In this document: positions 48,260 to 61,362 of the stretch, one piece after another | Layout of the letters: every line of letters begins with the position of its first letter | How positions within the stretch are numbered: position 1 is the first letter of the stretch | Assembly (NCBI RefSeq): GCF_021130785.1 | Contig: NC_060209.1 | Span: 24,428,001-24,492,000 of the forward strand | Origin: Homalodisca vitripennis | Taxonomy: Eukaryota > Arthropoda > Insecta > Hemiptera > Cicadellidae | Length of the DNA: 64,000 nt | Direction: 5' to 3' | Translations under genes and position numbers: made by a program | The notes under the pieces: generated by a model | Told to the model about the DNA's origin: nothing | The model's database searches: none | The model's input: only the letters and a program-made list of their open reading frames with translations

Positions 48260-51120
48260 TAACTAACTCACTAGGCTGTTAAGTTGAAAACTTTATATAA
48301 TCGATCGGAAAGTATCCAAGAGTTGCTGTGTTATTATGCTTAGATAGAAATGTTTCATTGCAGTTAATGTAAACAAATATTAATTTCAATTAGTTTGACT
48401 ATTCGTAATTTCCCATCAGCTATAGTATATTTATCCCATTGTTTTGCTTATTGTATTTTTAGTTGAAAAGTATAAAATTCGTATAATTCTGCATAAAACA
48501 TGGATGTGAATAATCGGATAAACAATAAATCCGATTATTTATAATTGACGCTCAACTTTGTTACATACAAGTAAATTTCTAGAATGATAGATTTTGAATT
48601 TACTATAACTTAATTACAAATGAATAAATTCAATGCGTATTGCAAGAAAGAGAAATCGTTTGTTACTTAAAAGTCGATTACTACAAATTTTGGGTACAGA
48701 GAAATTATTTATATGTAAATTAAATATCTCAAAATAAATCTTGTAGCGTAATATTTGAAGCATTATTATTATAACGGTTTAAATAGATGAGGTAATAAAC
48801 TTAGTTAAAAGTCAGTACGAGTATGATCGGTATTCAAGTAATTATCCTTCGAGAAAAAGTATAGAATCAACCTCTTACGAGTAAGAAAAATCATAATAAT
48901 ATGATCATATATCATAATATAATCCTAATAATATTACTATCAAGAACATTTGTAAATATATTTAAATGTTTGATACTTAACTATACAAAGCCTAGTGAGC
49001 AGAATTTTACATAATACTTGTATTATTTAAATGTAATAATAAAATATTTGTATATTTTTACTGAGTAATGCTCCTTAATGATTTTAAAATATTTTATTTT
49101 CTATGAAGGCAGGGAATATTATTATACATATGATATCATATAAGTCACAGAACGCATCTTGCCACTCAGTATCACTGTATTGCGTACTTCCATCAATAAG
49201 TATCAGCTGTCGCAATATCATATTAAATAATAATGACAAGTAGTATTATTAAATTTTGTTTATGGATCATAAAAACCACATATTCAGAATAATAATTTTG
49301 GACGTTAACTTATTGAAAAAAGATTGTTAATTTTCGTATGTAGTGCAGATGAAACTTTGTTTCTATAAAATTCTAGGAAAACATATTTATAGTAGCCGAA
49401 GGAAAAAAATTGGGGTGACCGGGTACTAACAAAATCCATCAAACCATTCGCTCCATGACTGACTCGTATAAATACATTCCATGACTGTGTAGGATGAATA
49501 AGGTCGTGATCATAGCAAATGGAATCACAAAGTAATACAGCAGATTCTAAATGGACATTTTATGATCATGGAGACATCGCGTTTTTCTCTGATAAAGGAT
49601 ACAATAGTGATTAAGTATATATTGAATTAATTCATAGAATGAAACAGAAAGTAGGATGATATAGTAAGCTGGGATTGGTAGCATATACTGTACTTTATCA
49701 GTTTTACAGATATATTCATTCATACGAGACGATTACCGACAGTAAAGATAATAGTAGCAAGCCGTGTGGCCTATAAGTAGACATGTGTTTTCTTTTTGTT
49801 AACTAAACTAATCATAAATATTATTAGTAAATCAGGAAATATTTAACATATCATGTCATTCTCCACGTATGTCTGAATTCGTCTGTCTATAAATTATCTC
49901 GGAAATCTTTTGAAGCAAAGTGTAGAGGTTCGCGCCAATGTAAATTTATTAAAGAGTAAGCCAGCAGAAGGTTAAGATTTTTCACTGTGCCCTTATAACC
50001 GAAATTAAATCCAAGCTTCAGAAATAGATGCTTTTGTTTGCAGTACACTACTTTTTCCATCGTACTACGTATTTATATACCTGCAAATATTTATCCCGAG
50101 TAATATTTATAGGAGGAAATTACACTTTAAAGATAGGAATCACTAATCAGTGGTTTTATTTGGTGATTCAACACCACATATATAATTTCAGCCTCACCAC
50201 ACTATCATTTAGAACAAAATCCAGAATCTAATTTAAATCTAGTAATTTTATGTCACATTGAAATCCCATACAACTTAATTTTGAAATGTAGGTAACCAAA
50301 TGATCTATATACAAGTCTATTCTTACAAATGATACAGTATAATTCTTTATTATTCCTTTTTTAAATTTTTTTCTTTGCTAAACATACAAATATTCTACAT
50401 AACAGCTGATTGTAAATATTTTGATTGAGGTATTCATTTTTCACTTCAATTCGAAAAATTAGAACAAGAATTGGTAGTAAATACGTAAATAATAACTAAC
50501 CTAATAAGCCTAACCTAATAAATATATCTTACGTTGAAGTTGTGTAAATTCAAAATAATTAAATTCTCCTTCACTGTTAATATTTTACCTGACCCTGTAG
50601 AAAACCGTTCTTTTTTTTAATTTTACAAAGCAAACTATTTCCCTGTAATGACTTGAGACTACTTAAGACCAAAGTTACATCAGGGTAAGTAATTGGTACA
50701 GTAACAAGAAACTTGTTGTGGTAAATGAAATGTTGTATGGTATATTGGTGGTCGGGCGATGGAAGGGAACATCTTGAGACGATGTTGTCATTTGCATTTC
50801 CCACGTGACCTACATTATAGCATATCTGTTAAACTCAATATGTGTATTGTATTTCGAGGCGCACTATAAGTATTTTGAGATATATAATTGTCATTTATAT
50901 CACCTTTCGGAATAAAACCGGCAATGTTTTCTCAATCACAAAATTTAAGACACAAATCTTATTCATTTAACGCTTGTATTATTTTTGATTGCCAAAACCA
51001 CTTTTATGCAACTGTTATATATACCTTATAGTTCGATGAATTTGGAATAAAAATGTTATACATATTATATAATATATATTTATAATTATTATTTTATTTT
51101 TATATTATATTATTATTACT
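48260..51120. other. AT-rich non-coding stretch
   Basis: No gene or clear repeat. Short frames at 50028-50231 and 50577-50804 have no recognisable motif. Confidence 0.45.
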
Positions 51121-51123
51121 ATT

Positions 51124-51129
<6 letters not shown>

Positions 51130-51182
<53 letters not shown>
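51130..51182. repeat. (TA)n microsatellite
   Basis: Roughly 26 TA units at the end of a longer AT-only tract beginning near 51060. Confidence 0.95.
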
Positions 51183-51185
<3 letters not shown>

Positions 51186-51492
51186 CAGGTAATTGTTCAG
51201 TATCATGTGATAAATGGGAATTCTAGGATCAGGGTGGTCTTATAAACTATATTTCTGAATAAGCTTTATTTTTAGATAGATTTGAATCACACTAGATATG
51301 AATATTCTTTGGAATATATATCAGTTCAAGATGCGTTTTTCTCATTTTGAGCTCTAGGGACAAAATGCCAAAATCTGAAATTTTCCAGACCCTGGGAATT
51401 CTACGAGACTCAATTTTTCAAAGGCCGGGAGCTTCCAATAGCATATGGTTTAATTAGGCCAGAAACCTTCAAAGGATGGAATGATCCAAATA

Positions 51493-51647
51493 TATTGATG
51501 CTGAAATGTTCAGTTCAGCGAGAAATTTAATCACGGTGTTGGTTTTGACAAATGTTACCTGCAGCTCTTTGAAGCCTCCATAAATAACATGGCTTTTTAT
51601 AAAAACGTTTATAGAAAGTGCAACAATCGTTCTTATGTTTCCAAAGG
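51493..51647 (+). repeat. Long inverted repeat, left arm
   Basis: About 140-150 bp including TCAGTTCAGCGAGAAATTT, TTTGAAGCCTCCATAAATAA and GTGCAACAATCGTTCTTATG. The reverse complement occurs at 52482-52623 with high identity. The spacer is about 834 bp. Confidence 0.8.
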
Positions 51648-52481
51648 CCAAGAGCATTAGAGGCCAAAAGCTCCAGGACCTGATAACTCCCAGATATCAG
51701 TAGCTGACAGTGGCCGGGAGATGTCAGATGCCGGGGAGTATCATAGAGTAGGAAATGGCAAGGGGCCGGAAACTGATAGACGACGAGACTTGCCAAATGC
51801 CACAATTTACCAATGGAAGCCTCACTGTCTTACTCTGAGCTATGAAATATATCTTTCCAAGTAGGTCTTGTAAGATGGTCCGTACTGATTAAAGATATTC
51901 TGGAAAAGATGGTATGTTTTGCAGCTTAATCCGAGATCTAGTAAATGCTGCAGTAAAGTAGGCTATCAAGACCAATATGTTGTTGAGCTTATAGTAAATG
52001 TGCCAATGGAGGTTGTGACCGCAACGATCTATTCACTGCTGAGTAAGTGAAGGTGCTGGTGAGGAGGGCTTAAAACCCTTGAGGTAAAACATAAGATTAA
52101 AAGAGGGTTTGCAACTTTGGATACCTTGCAGCTAAAATGTTACAAAACCGAATTGGATGGGTTAAATAAAGGATTAATACAGATGATGGAAGACAAAAGA
52201 AAACAAATGCTTCATTTTCAGGAATCTTCAGGTGGATAGAGTAAGGAATTAGATATAAAATTATGTGATATCTATTTAAAAGGCGTTCTAGATGGGCCTA
52301 AAGATAGCAGTATTACAGTATTGTAAACTGTGGTCTTCGCTTAGAACACAAAAATTTTCTCAAGATAAGACAAAACATAACTAAATCAATATTTTGAAAA
52401 TCTATAATAGAATCGTAAGAAAATTAAAACTTATTTTTATTTTTACCTTCAATACAGTAAGAAAAGACCTTCACTCAGTTT

Positions 52482-52623
52482 CTTTGGTAACATAAGAACG
52501 ATTGTTGCACTTCCCAAAAAGTTTTTATAAAAATCCATGTTATTTATGGAGGCTTCAAAGAGCCTCAGGTAACATTTGCCAATACCAACACACCGTGATA
52601 AAATTTCTCGTTGAACTGAACAA
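52482..52623 (-). repeat. Long inverted repeat, right arm
   Basis: Reverse complement of 51493-51647. The arms are not terminal to any element I can delimit. The spacer contains short GGCCGGGAG-type degenerate repeats (51660-51780). It could be a foldback element or a local inverted duplication. Confidence 0.8.
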
Positions 52624-54050
52624 TATTGATCATAAATATTTCTGTAGTCTCACAAGCACAGATATCTAAATTTTAGTGATTAAGTTATTTTGTATTTGAC
52701 TGATTACATTATGTATGTTTAAATAATAAAACTAATAAATAAAATCTGTTTAAATAATAAAACCTGTGACTCGGAGTGAGTTTATGTTCTGACGGCTCAG
52801 CAATCAGTTCTGGAACCTGAAATTGTTTCACCTGCGCCTTCCGTATGGAATTGCACAAAGGTAGCTACTTATAGTATATGATAATGCAATGCATAAAGGT
52901 CACTACCTAATCAATATGCTGATAGTTCTCTCGCAATAGCTATTGAATATTAAAATATCCTAATCAGCTGCCGTTGTTATTTATATTTAAATTCTCACAG
53001 ATCTGCGAGCTTTAGAGAGAAACAGACAATGGAGAAAAGATGATTTCTTAGTTTTCTAAAGGATCAAAAACTCATCTTAAAGGTAAGAACGGTAATAAGC
53101 AAGCCTCAAAAAATTATTCACACACTGGTTCAAGAGTGCGTGGATTGTGAACAGATAGGTACATATTTACCTTATCCAGTTGTTTCCCACCATTTCAGAA
53201 CAATCCTGTACAAAAGGGTTGTTAAACCAATCATTCTTCCCATGCAGAATGGTTTGAAGGAGAGAAATAGAGAAGGAGAGCTGATAATACTTTTATTTTA
53301 CTGACATGAACTATGCTCTGTGTGTTTCTATTATGTAGATAGGATTAAACTAAGAAATTAGAAGAATTGTAATGTACCAAAGGTATTGCACAATTATATG
53401 GCATAATCTGAAGTAGGGTTTTTGAAATACTTGGAAAACACCGTTTTAAATATCAAGAAATGCGTTCTTAGATACAGCTTGTCAGTAAGTTTGTTTTCAT
53501 TCATAAAAATTACTCACTGTGCTGATGTGCGTTAGTATTATAAAAAAGACTACTTCTCAATCTTAATCACTAAAACTATTTAAAATATACCCAAACTTGT
53601 AACTCAGTTATTTTGACTTCGTTATTGTTGTTACCGCTTCGAAATATTTAATATATCTAGTTCTTAGAATTAGTTTTCTTAAGAGGAGGGCATTTAGGGG
53701 GTAACTTTAATGTATTTTCGGAAAGATTACAAAATTTAAACCTCGTGTTCATTCCATTTGCAAGAATAGAAGGTTATAAACTATTCCATACATTTTATGC
53801 TGCAAATTATTTAACTATTTGCCTATATCAGTATCTTGTCCCTCAACTGATAGTTCTTTCTTAAAAAACATGACGGCTTGGCTTCACATGTGATAACGTG
53901 GAAATTATTTAGATTGATATGTTCTATTTAAGTTTTTATGTCTTTTTTGTATTACTATATTATAGCTTCGTTTTCATTATTAATACTCCTCCTGATGCTA
54001 ATTAGTATTTTTAAATTTGTTAAATCATGTATATTTTTATGAAGTAAAAA
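52624..54050. other. AT-rich non-coding stretch
   Basis: No gene, RNA or repeat that I can support. Confidence 0.45.
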
Positions 54051-54079
54051 TATGTTTATTTCATTGCTAATTTTTAAGT

Positions 54080-54215
54080 TTTTTTTGTTTATGTGTGTGT
54101 ATGCGTATATATTTATGTTTGTGTATGTGTGTACGTATGTATGCAGCAATGTACGTGCAGCAATGTACGTGCAGCAATGCAGTATGTATGTACGTGTGTA
54201 TGTATATATGTATCC
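54080..54215. repeat. TATG/TGTA low-complexity run with a triplicated 14-mer
   Basis: A degenerate GTATG-type run. Inside it, GCAGCAATGTACGT recurs in tandem near 54143-54180. Long frames on both strands here (82 and 88 codons) come from this repetition. Confidence 0.8.
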
Positions 54216-54299
54216 TTGCATTAGTTATTTGGATTTATATATTGGTGTTTTTATCTTAATTTCTTTTACAAGTTTTATACTGTGTCGAGTTATTTCTTA

Positions 54300-56783
54300 A
54301 GTCTGATCAAATGTTTGACAAATATTAATTTATATTTAGTAAACTTGGTTCATATCTATTGTTGTATTTTTTGGGGGTTTTGTTGGGAGTTGCTGGCACA
54401 TTGCACACCATAACAACTTGTTACCACCTCTACACAGTAATATATTAAATATGTGGATATCCACTATGTACATTACCTTGTCATACAACATCGTTCTGCT
54501 AGAGTGTGTGTTTTGTTTTAGTACCTTACGTATGATTGTTAATTATGTATGTAAATTTTGGAAATAAATGATTATTTACATATTATATCAAACACACCTT
54601 TCCTTTTCTATTAAAAACTGCCATGTCTAAGAATAATAGCACCAGCTGGAAGATTAATATTCTTTAATGAAAATAGTACTGTCGGAATAAATAACGAAGC
54701 AGGACTGTAAGGTAATTTTTCTTACCAGCTCCAAATATTAATCATCGTTGACCTTTCATCAGCTCTCCCTTCTCTTTCTCGCACCGTTGCCCCGCTGTGC
54801 TCAGGGTAGGTAACCATGCGTGGGACCAGCTGTTACTGTTACTGAATCGTTACTTCTTCTCATTTATCACAACGTTAGCGTCGTTAATAATTTAAAACTT
54901 ACCTACCCGTGTCATATTTCTTATATAACCAATAACACTTTTGCACACTAGCCTAATTAAATTTGAATTGCAACCAAATTGTGCCTGTAAAAACGTTAAG
55001 TAGAACTTGTTTGTTTTATTTAAAATGTTTTTAATTTGTTCCGAGTAGACAAAACATGTGGGGTTGGAAATCTCCAAGATCATAGTTATAAATACTTAAG
55101 ACGGCAAAGTTTACTTATAAGTTTAAATATGGCCAAAAACCTACAAGCACCACTTATAAGTTTTAAAATTAAAATATGACTTGCCATGTTGCTGCCAAAA
55201 TAAAGGAATAATAATTAATTTAAAATGAGTTCTGGGGGGAGTGGCCCTAGTGGTTCCAGTGTTCTTTGGAAATTTGCCTTCCGACTAAATCATTCAATAA
55301 AGCTTTAAAATGACTTCCCTTCAACGTTAATGTCGACTCACACACCGTGGGGTCAACATCTTGGCTCAATATTGCAGCTGTAGTCACAAAAAAGATGTTT
55401 GAATCAAAGTAGTCCGAAAAGAATAATTCTAGTACTTAAGATCTTGATAATGGACTAAAATTTGGACTCAAAGTTGCATAAAATAAAACATCACCATAGG
55501 TAAGTTACCTTAATATTTACAAATTTACCTTATTATTATTCCAAATAGATGGCTCACGTGAATGGGCTAATTTTTAATACGAAAATTTACATTTACTTGC
55601 GGGAAAAATGCGCGATGTGGTAAACGGTGAGCTGTCGAACTGCTAAAAAATTCAAGATATATAAAAATTACTACGAGTGCCAATTAAGTTATTATTTCGC
55701 CAAGAATTTAGTTCCAGGAACATCGTAAAAATACCATTAACAAAAATAAGTAACAGGGTTGTGAAAATATATATTATATATTGTAAATAAACAACGGTAA
55801 AATTTTAAGAATGGTCTCATTTTATTAGTATTGTTTGTAAAATAACCTGACTGACTAGAAATTCTCATGTAATTGAATAAATTAAATGTAATTTGTACAA
55901 TAGAACACATGGTTTATTATATAATTTGTATAATTGTTGTACCCAATTGTTACAATTGATAATGTGTAAGTTTTGTTATACCATATACATAATATTATAC
56001 TATGTACATAGTATAGTGTATATACGGCATCATTATGCCGTAAAGATATAAACAATTAAATGGTTAACGGTGAATAGCTTATATCTACATTATTTACTTA
56101 CTTATATGTATGGTAAGGATGTCTAAATGATTGTACTTAAACGTAGCAACTTTTTTTAATTTTCATAATTTTATTCTTTTTTGCTGTATTAAACTTTAAA
56201 ACCTTTACGGCTTGCCAAATTTAAACGTTATAAGATAATTAAAAATTAATGTTATCATGATTTGAGACAACCAGAAAATATTTGTACCAAATTTAAGTTT
56301 ATATTTTACTGGTTCCTGAAAAACATAATTAAAAACAAAAAGAGATATAAAATTTTATGCATTTAGTTTTTAGCTTATTTTAGTCCATGGAATGATATAA
56401 AAAGTTTTGTGTACACCCTATAAGCATATTAAAATTCATAAAAGTTCATTTTAGATCAGAAATGAATTAAAAATGGCTGTGTTACAGGTAAATAAATCTA
56501 TTTTCAATTGAGGTAATTCCTCATAACTAATTAATATTTTCATGCATGGATGGATACGTCTGTAAAATTTGTACGCTTTTAAGCCATGCCATTAGCCACT
56601 AAAAACATAATCTCCATTCTGTGGGATACGTTCGATTCCCCTATTAAACGTAAAAGCATTTTTCTATAGGCTGTCTGTTATAAATGTGCATTTCAGGCTT
56701 TACCGATAACTTACTATATTTCAAATGTAATTCACTAACTAGTTATGTTGTACATCACCAAATACCTTTTTATTATTTTACCG
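54300..56783. other. AT-rich region downstream of the yellow-family gene
   Basis: No gene. A small GC-richer patch lies at about 54745-54830. The 3' untranslated region of the yellow-family gene should start just below 56784; an AATAAA hexamer (minus strand) lies immediately after the stop, but it is too close to accept as the poly(A) signal without transcript data. Confidence 0.4.
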
Positions 56784-57616
56784 TTAATTTTCGATGGCAG
56801 ATGTCATTTTTGGACTGGAGGTGAGGAAAGGCTCACACGCTGTATTGAAAACAAGATCATTAACAGGAGCAGAAAAGATTCGAAAATTGGTTTTTGTAAA
56901 GTCCATCTTGTCATTAAGGTACTCAGGAAGTCGGTTCGAGAGAGTCCAAAGATTATCGTTCCCGTCAATAATAGTGTCACTCAAAAATACCATTTTCTCA
57001 TCATCCTTTGCAACAATGGCCAAGTTGTCTTTTTTGTATAGCATATTTGAGTTCCAACAGCCAAGTGCGTTTTTGTCAATCAGATTGAAAAACAGAATTC
57101 CGGTATTTCTAGTCATAACTTGCGTAGAAACGTGACCGGGCTGTTCTCTGGACCCGACTTTCTTGAAGTTATGGTAGTTACCATTTACTTTATTCTTATC
57201 TTGAAGGATCTTTGTGGAAACAGAAAACTCCCTGAATCCGGCTAGAGGGTGGAAATATAGGGTTTTGTAGCCCTCGCTGTTGAGGGGGGATAGGGCCAGC
57301 CCATACACCCCGGCCTTGGACCACTGGAAGTTGAGACCCGCAACGTTGAAATCCCCAGAGATCGGGTCGGGCCAGCAGTAAGGATGGTCGAAGCGCCAGG
57401 AGTCGTTGTCCTTGAGGGAGTAGACGATGATGCCGATCTGATCAGCGGCGTACAACCAGCAGTCGTCGCTAGAGATTCCACTGTCCACCACTATAGAGGT
57501 GAAGATTGAGGAGGGGAAGTAGTCAGTGGGTTTCAATGTGTACATGAGGATCTTTTTGCTCGTATTGAGGTCAAATATATGAATCCTTGGAGGACACAGC
57601 TGTTCAGCATCTTTTC
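56784..57616 (-). CDS. Yellow-family exon 4 (main propeller exon)
   Basis: 833 nt encoding G144-N420 with stop TAA at 56784-56786. The acceptor is TTTTTAG|GAA. It contains most of the royal-jelly domain: CPPRIHIFDLNT, DCWLYAADQIGIIVYSL, CWPDPISGDFNVAG, GVYGLALSP, ALGCWNS and NDNLWTLSNRLPEYL. The portion about 57230-57480 is markedly richer in GC than the rest and stays open in a second frame, which should not be mistaken for another gene. Confidence 0.95.
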
Positions 57617-60600
57617 CTAAAAACGAAGTTTCACTGTTGAACATTTTTAACGTACAAATATTTTGCATATAATTAAGTTATTACATAAACTTAAAATTTA
57701 AAAGCTAAGCTAAGTTTACAAGAAATTTATCAATTGTACGTCACAATATTCCGTTAAGGAAAAAAATGGCTTGTCATTTTCTTGAATTGTCTACTCTAAA
57801 AATATTCATGTACGCAAGATATCGGACTATGAGGATTTTTTTATTCTCTGTTCGTTCTGTTTTCTTATATGTCTCAGAAAATACTGGCGCTTGGTTTATT
57901 CTTTCATTTAAGAACAGTGCCATATTAGGCTGTTTCATAACTCTCATTCTTACATCACACAAAACCTTAGTAATTTCGTGTGAGAAGAATTTACAGTCTA
58001 TGTATTTTAATCAAATTTAACGGTATAAGTACAATTAGGGAATAGCTAATGATTTTTCACAAGGTAGTTTCACCTAAAGAATGTAGTGAAATAATCAAGA
58101 AAATTACATAAAAAATTCAAACATTAAATTTATTTATTCCTTGCAATCACAAATTTTTGTGTTATTTCTTTACCTTGCCAAATTTTACGATTATGTGTAG
58201 TATCTCCAAATATTTAAGATCATACATGGCACTCAAAGTCTGGGTTAAGCAACATGTTTTTAATTTTTCGCTGGTGTTATAATTGAGCACATCGAAAAGT
58301 AATAAATTAATTACATACATATTTCTACGCTTATAACTATTTACAAAACATGTTCATAAACGTAATATAAAAGTAAATATTGATGAAAAATTAATATATA
58401 TTTTAAATAATATGTCCTTGAAACTGCAATTATAAAATTTTATTAGCTGCGTCGTGAATGATAATATAAATTAAAAAAGGCTCAGCATCTAACTTTTCTC
58501 TTTTCTATACAAATAAAAACTGTTATAACTACTTTCTACAATCTAATGGTTTATAATTTAACTCCTTGTGTAAAGCGGCTTATTGCCATTGTTTGTAATT
58601 ACCTTTTCCAATTTTTCCATAATCGAGTACCCAAAGACGGTCGTACTTGTCAATCCTGTGTCCACGATTGACGGAGATGATGTTGTTACAATCGCTGACG
58701 TTGTTGTCTTTGAAGCTCGGGTAAGGTATCAGCTTGGGTGAGGTGCTTAGGTCGTCGTAGGAAAAGTATGCGAGAGTCGCTGGGATACCTTGGGACCATA
58801 AGAAATCTTAAATTTCAATACGTGTTCAAGAACAGTAAATTCTCATCAGAAAGAAGTGTGTTGTGTAATAAACCCCTTCTCCCTTCCATCTTTGCACTCA
58901 GGCCATTTTAATTATTTGAAATTATCAAATGACTCAGTAATAAAAGGAAAATAAGCATTATTACAGTCCCGTAAGCCTCCTAAATAATGTATTTCAATTT
59001 AGGTTTCTATAATAAAGTCTTAGTTTCGTGAAACACCTTTTTAAATATTGTAAATGAAATTCTTCTGAGTTTGTACAATAAAACGGATTATATAGTGAAA
59101 CCTATAAGGATATAAGCTCCACCCTCTTTTTCAACATTATCTCATTATGCAGTTATGCAATACATAAATAAATGTGAATTTTGACGATACATTATTGGAT
59201 AAACAAGTACTGTAGCTTGTTTATTCACTATTAAAGTGATATCATGGGTTGTAGCTTTAGTGATGATTTTAACTATTTCAAATGGATTATATTAGAAATA
59301 ATGTATAAATATAAGTAGGCACTTTTATCATTCTAGTAATTATAAAACAGTAAATTCAATCTCCTTATTACTTAATGAGTGATAGCATTACAAATGTGTA
59401 TGAGTCTAAAAAGTTTAATACATTTGCCATTATTTGCGTTTGTCAAGTTGTATACTTATTCATTGTAAATCTGCTCTCCAACCGATAAAATTGGATCTCC
59501 AACTGTTCCTGGTCTATAAAACCCCATAGCATTGGTTTTGTGTGTTTGTGTGGATCTATTTTATTTTGGAAAATTTCGTTACTAGTCAATTGTTATAGAA
59601 CAAACCTTACATTTGATCTCTTGAATTGGAATTAAACGGTACTAACCAATAAAAAAATACAATTATTGATTTTTAATTTATTATGGCAAAGGTTTTATGG
59701 CATGAAATGTATCTTTAGATGAATAAAACGCTCTAACAATAAAACTATGTCTGATTGTCTTGCAAATATGAATTAAATTGTAATAACCAATAAAAAAATA
59801 CAATTATTGATATTTAATTTAATTATGGCAAAGGTTTTATGGTATGAAATGTATCTTTAGATGAATAAAACACTCTAACGATAAAACTATATTTCTTGTC
59901 TAGCAAATATGATTAAATGCCTAATGTACACTAACATTAGTAAATTTAAGTTATTACAAACCGCTCTTTTTCCTGCGTGGCATCGACATGAATACCATCT
60001 TATTAGTCCAGACAGATATTCCGTTGGGTATGACGTTTTCAGGAACATAGGACCCATCTGCCAAGGCCTGGAGGCGGTCTCCTTCCGTGGCATAGGCGAA
60101 GTCTATAGTCGACCAGTTGTCTTTTTCTTTTAAGACTTCATCGCCAGCTGAAAAAAATATATTAATAAATTTGTATGTTATGAATAAGACTCACAAGAAT
60201 ATTGGATCTAATACCATAAGGTGGAAGTTGAAACTTCCTCCTATTGCTATAATTAACACTACATATAACATAGTATTATTAAATATAAGTTTTCAAATAT
60301 AGTTGAGATTGTTTTGAATCCCATTATTTTAATTACACACATTTTCCGTTATTCATATTTACTAAATCGAATGGAAACTTTCCAGGATTATGGAGTCGTA
60401 TTAGTAGAGATAAATTTATGACGGTAAAATTATATCCTATCAATTGTGCTTTTACAAAGAAGATTGATAAAGTAGTACAGCTTGCTAACAAAATGTAAAA
60501 ATACGTAAGAGAATATTGTTTTGGTTTTACGATGTAGGTTAAAAACCGTCTTTTTATTTGGCAGAAATAAACATCATAGGTAGCAATTATTTCAATGTTT

Positions 60601-61017
60601 CGAACATTAATAGTCATTTTTTTAATAAGATAAATAACAAGTGTTTCGGATTGAAAGTTCACATGTATTTGAACTACAAAATTTTAGGAATTTCAATTTA
60701 ACTAAGTGAAGCCATTTGAATAGTAGTTAATTTGACATTACAATATTACTGATAACTAAAACTAAACTTTTGCAGCAATATGACTTTAAAACAATATGAG
60801 ATTAGGGGAGGTTATCCCATGAAGCTGTGAGGTACGAGGGTGAAGGAAGAGAGGGACGCGTGACTCAATAAAGAAATATTTATATTCTATTTAACTCTAA
60901 GTATAACAAATCTGTCCTCTACCATGACGTATAGCCCAGTAGTAATAAATAGTTGTAAATGAAAGCTAACTGTAAATTAGTATTTTGTTGCCAAAACATA
61001 TATTTTTTTATATTTTC

Positions 61018-61077
<60 letters not shown>

Positions 61078-61354
61078 CGTAACACCATTTGTAACATACA
61101 GTTGTATACCAAAGCTAACTTAAAATTAGTATTTTATAAACAAATTATCTACTATTTAATATTTGTAATATTTCGTAAAGCCATTAGCAACATACAGTTG
61201 TAAATAAAATTTAACTGTAAATTAGTATTAGCCTATGTAGCCGAAATATCTATTTTTAAAATAATTTCAATATTACTCACTATTGCAATTACTTACTAGC
61301 TAAACCAGCTAAAGTGCCAGCTATAATCAAAGTCAAAATCTGCATGACAGGCAT
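56784..61354 (-). CDS. Yellow / major royal jelly-type secreted protein (4 coding exons)
   Basis: Coding exons on the minus strand are 61297-61354, 59962-60147, 58603-58788 and 56784-57616. Together they are 1263 nt (420 residues). All introns have GT-AG ends, and each splits a codon after its first base. The protein begins with a signal peptide (MPVMQILTLIIAGTLAGLA). It continues with the yellow-family landmarks NWSTIDFAY, IPNGISVW, SGIPATLAYF, YDRLWVLDYG, CPPRIHIFDL and, in the last exon, GVYGLALSP, TLYFHPL and NDNLWTLSNRLP. The length is typical. Family members are secreted beta-propeller proteins linked to cuticle pigmentation and sclerotisation; some have dopachrome-conversion activity. 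The subfamily cannot be decided by eye. Expression is probably epidermal, but that is inference. Confidence 0.92.
57617..58602 (-). other. Yellow-family intron 3
   Basis: About 1 kb of AT-rich sequence. An 84-codon plus-strand frame (57766-58020) has no recognisable content. Confidence 0.7.
58603..58788 (-). CDS. Yellow-family exon 3
   Basis: It encodes G82-K143 plus a base, from GIPATLAYFSYDD to DKYDRLWVLDYGKIGK. NNVSD provides a possible N-glycosylation site. The acceptor is CCCAAG|GTA and the donor is AAAAG|GTAATT. It is also 186 nt, the same length as exon 2. Confidence 0.88.
59627..59905. repeat. 141-bp tandem duplication in yellow-family intron 2
   Basis: The words 'accaataaaaaaatacaatt', 'atggcaaaggttttatgg' and 'gaaatgtatctttagatgaa' occur twice, 141 bp apart, with few differences. 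The second copy ends close to the donor of exon 2. Confidence 0.85.
59962..60147 (-). CDS. Yellow-family exon 2
   Basis: It encodes T20-S81 plus the first base of G82, including NWSTIDFAYATEGDRLQAL, PENVIPNGISVW and MPRRKKS. The acceptor is TTTTTCAG|CTG and the donor is GCG|GTTTGT. 186 nt. Confidence 0.9.
60940..61240. repeat. Degenerate tandem repeat with (TA)n core, yellow-family intron 1
   Basis: 'aaagctaactgtaaattagtatt' occurs in three variants (near 60961, 61113 and 61206), the last two linked to 'acatacagttgta'. A (TA)n run of about 26 units (61022-61074) interrupts the block. Confidence 0.8.
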
Positions 61355-61360
61355 AATGAT
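61297..61360 (-). CDS. Yellow-family exon 1 (start and signal peptide)
   Basis: The exon runs from acceptor TTTCAG (AG at 61361-61362) through six untranslated bases to ATG at 61352-61354, then 19 codons and one extra base. The donor is CTA|GTAAGT. Because it has its own acceptor, an untranslated exon must lie further right. The hydrophobic stretch ILTLIIAGTLAGLA is a clear signal peptide. Confidence 0.85.
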
Positions 61361-61362
61361 CT

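Noticed and set aside
54052..54300. Open frames on both strands with Y/V/C or Y/T/H repeats
   Set aside because: They come from a TATG/TGTA low-complexity run.
57242..57481. 79-codon minus-strand gene rich in S, T and P
   Set aside because: It is an alternative frame inside the GC-rich part of the yellow-family exon.
61022..61203. 72-codon plus-strand frame at 60985
   Set aside because: It is mostly isoleucine and tyrosine codons from a (TA)n run.
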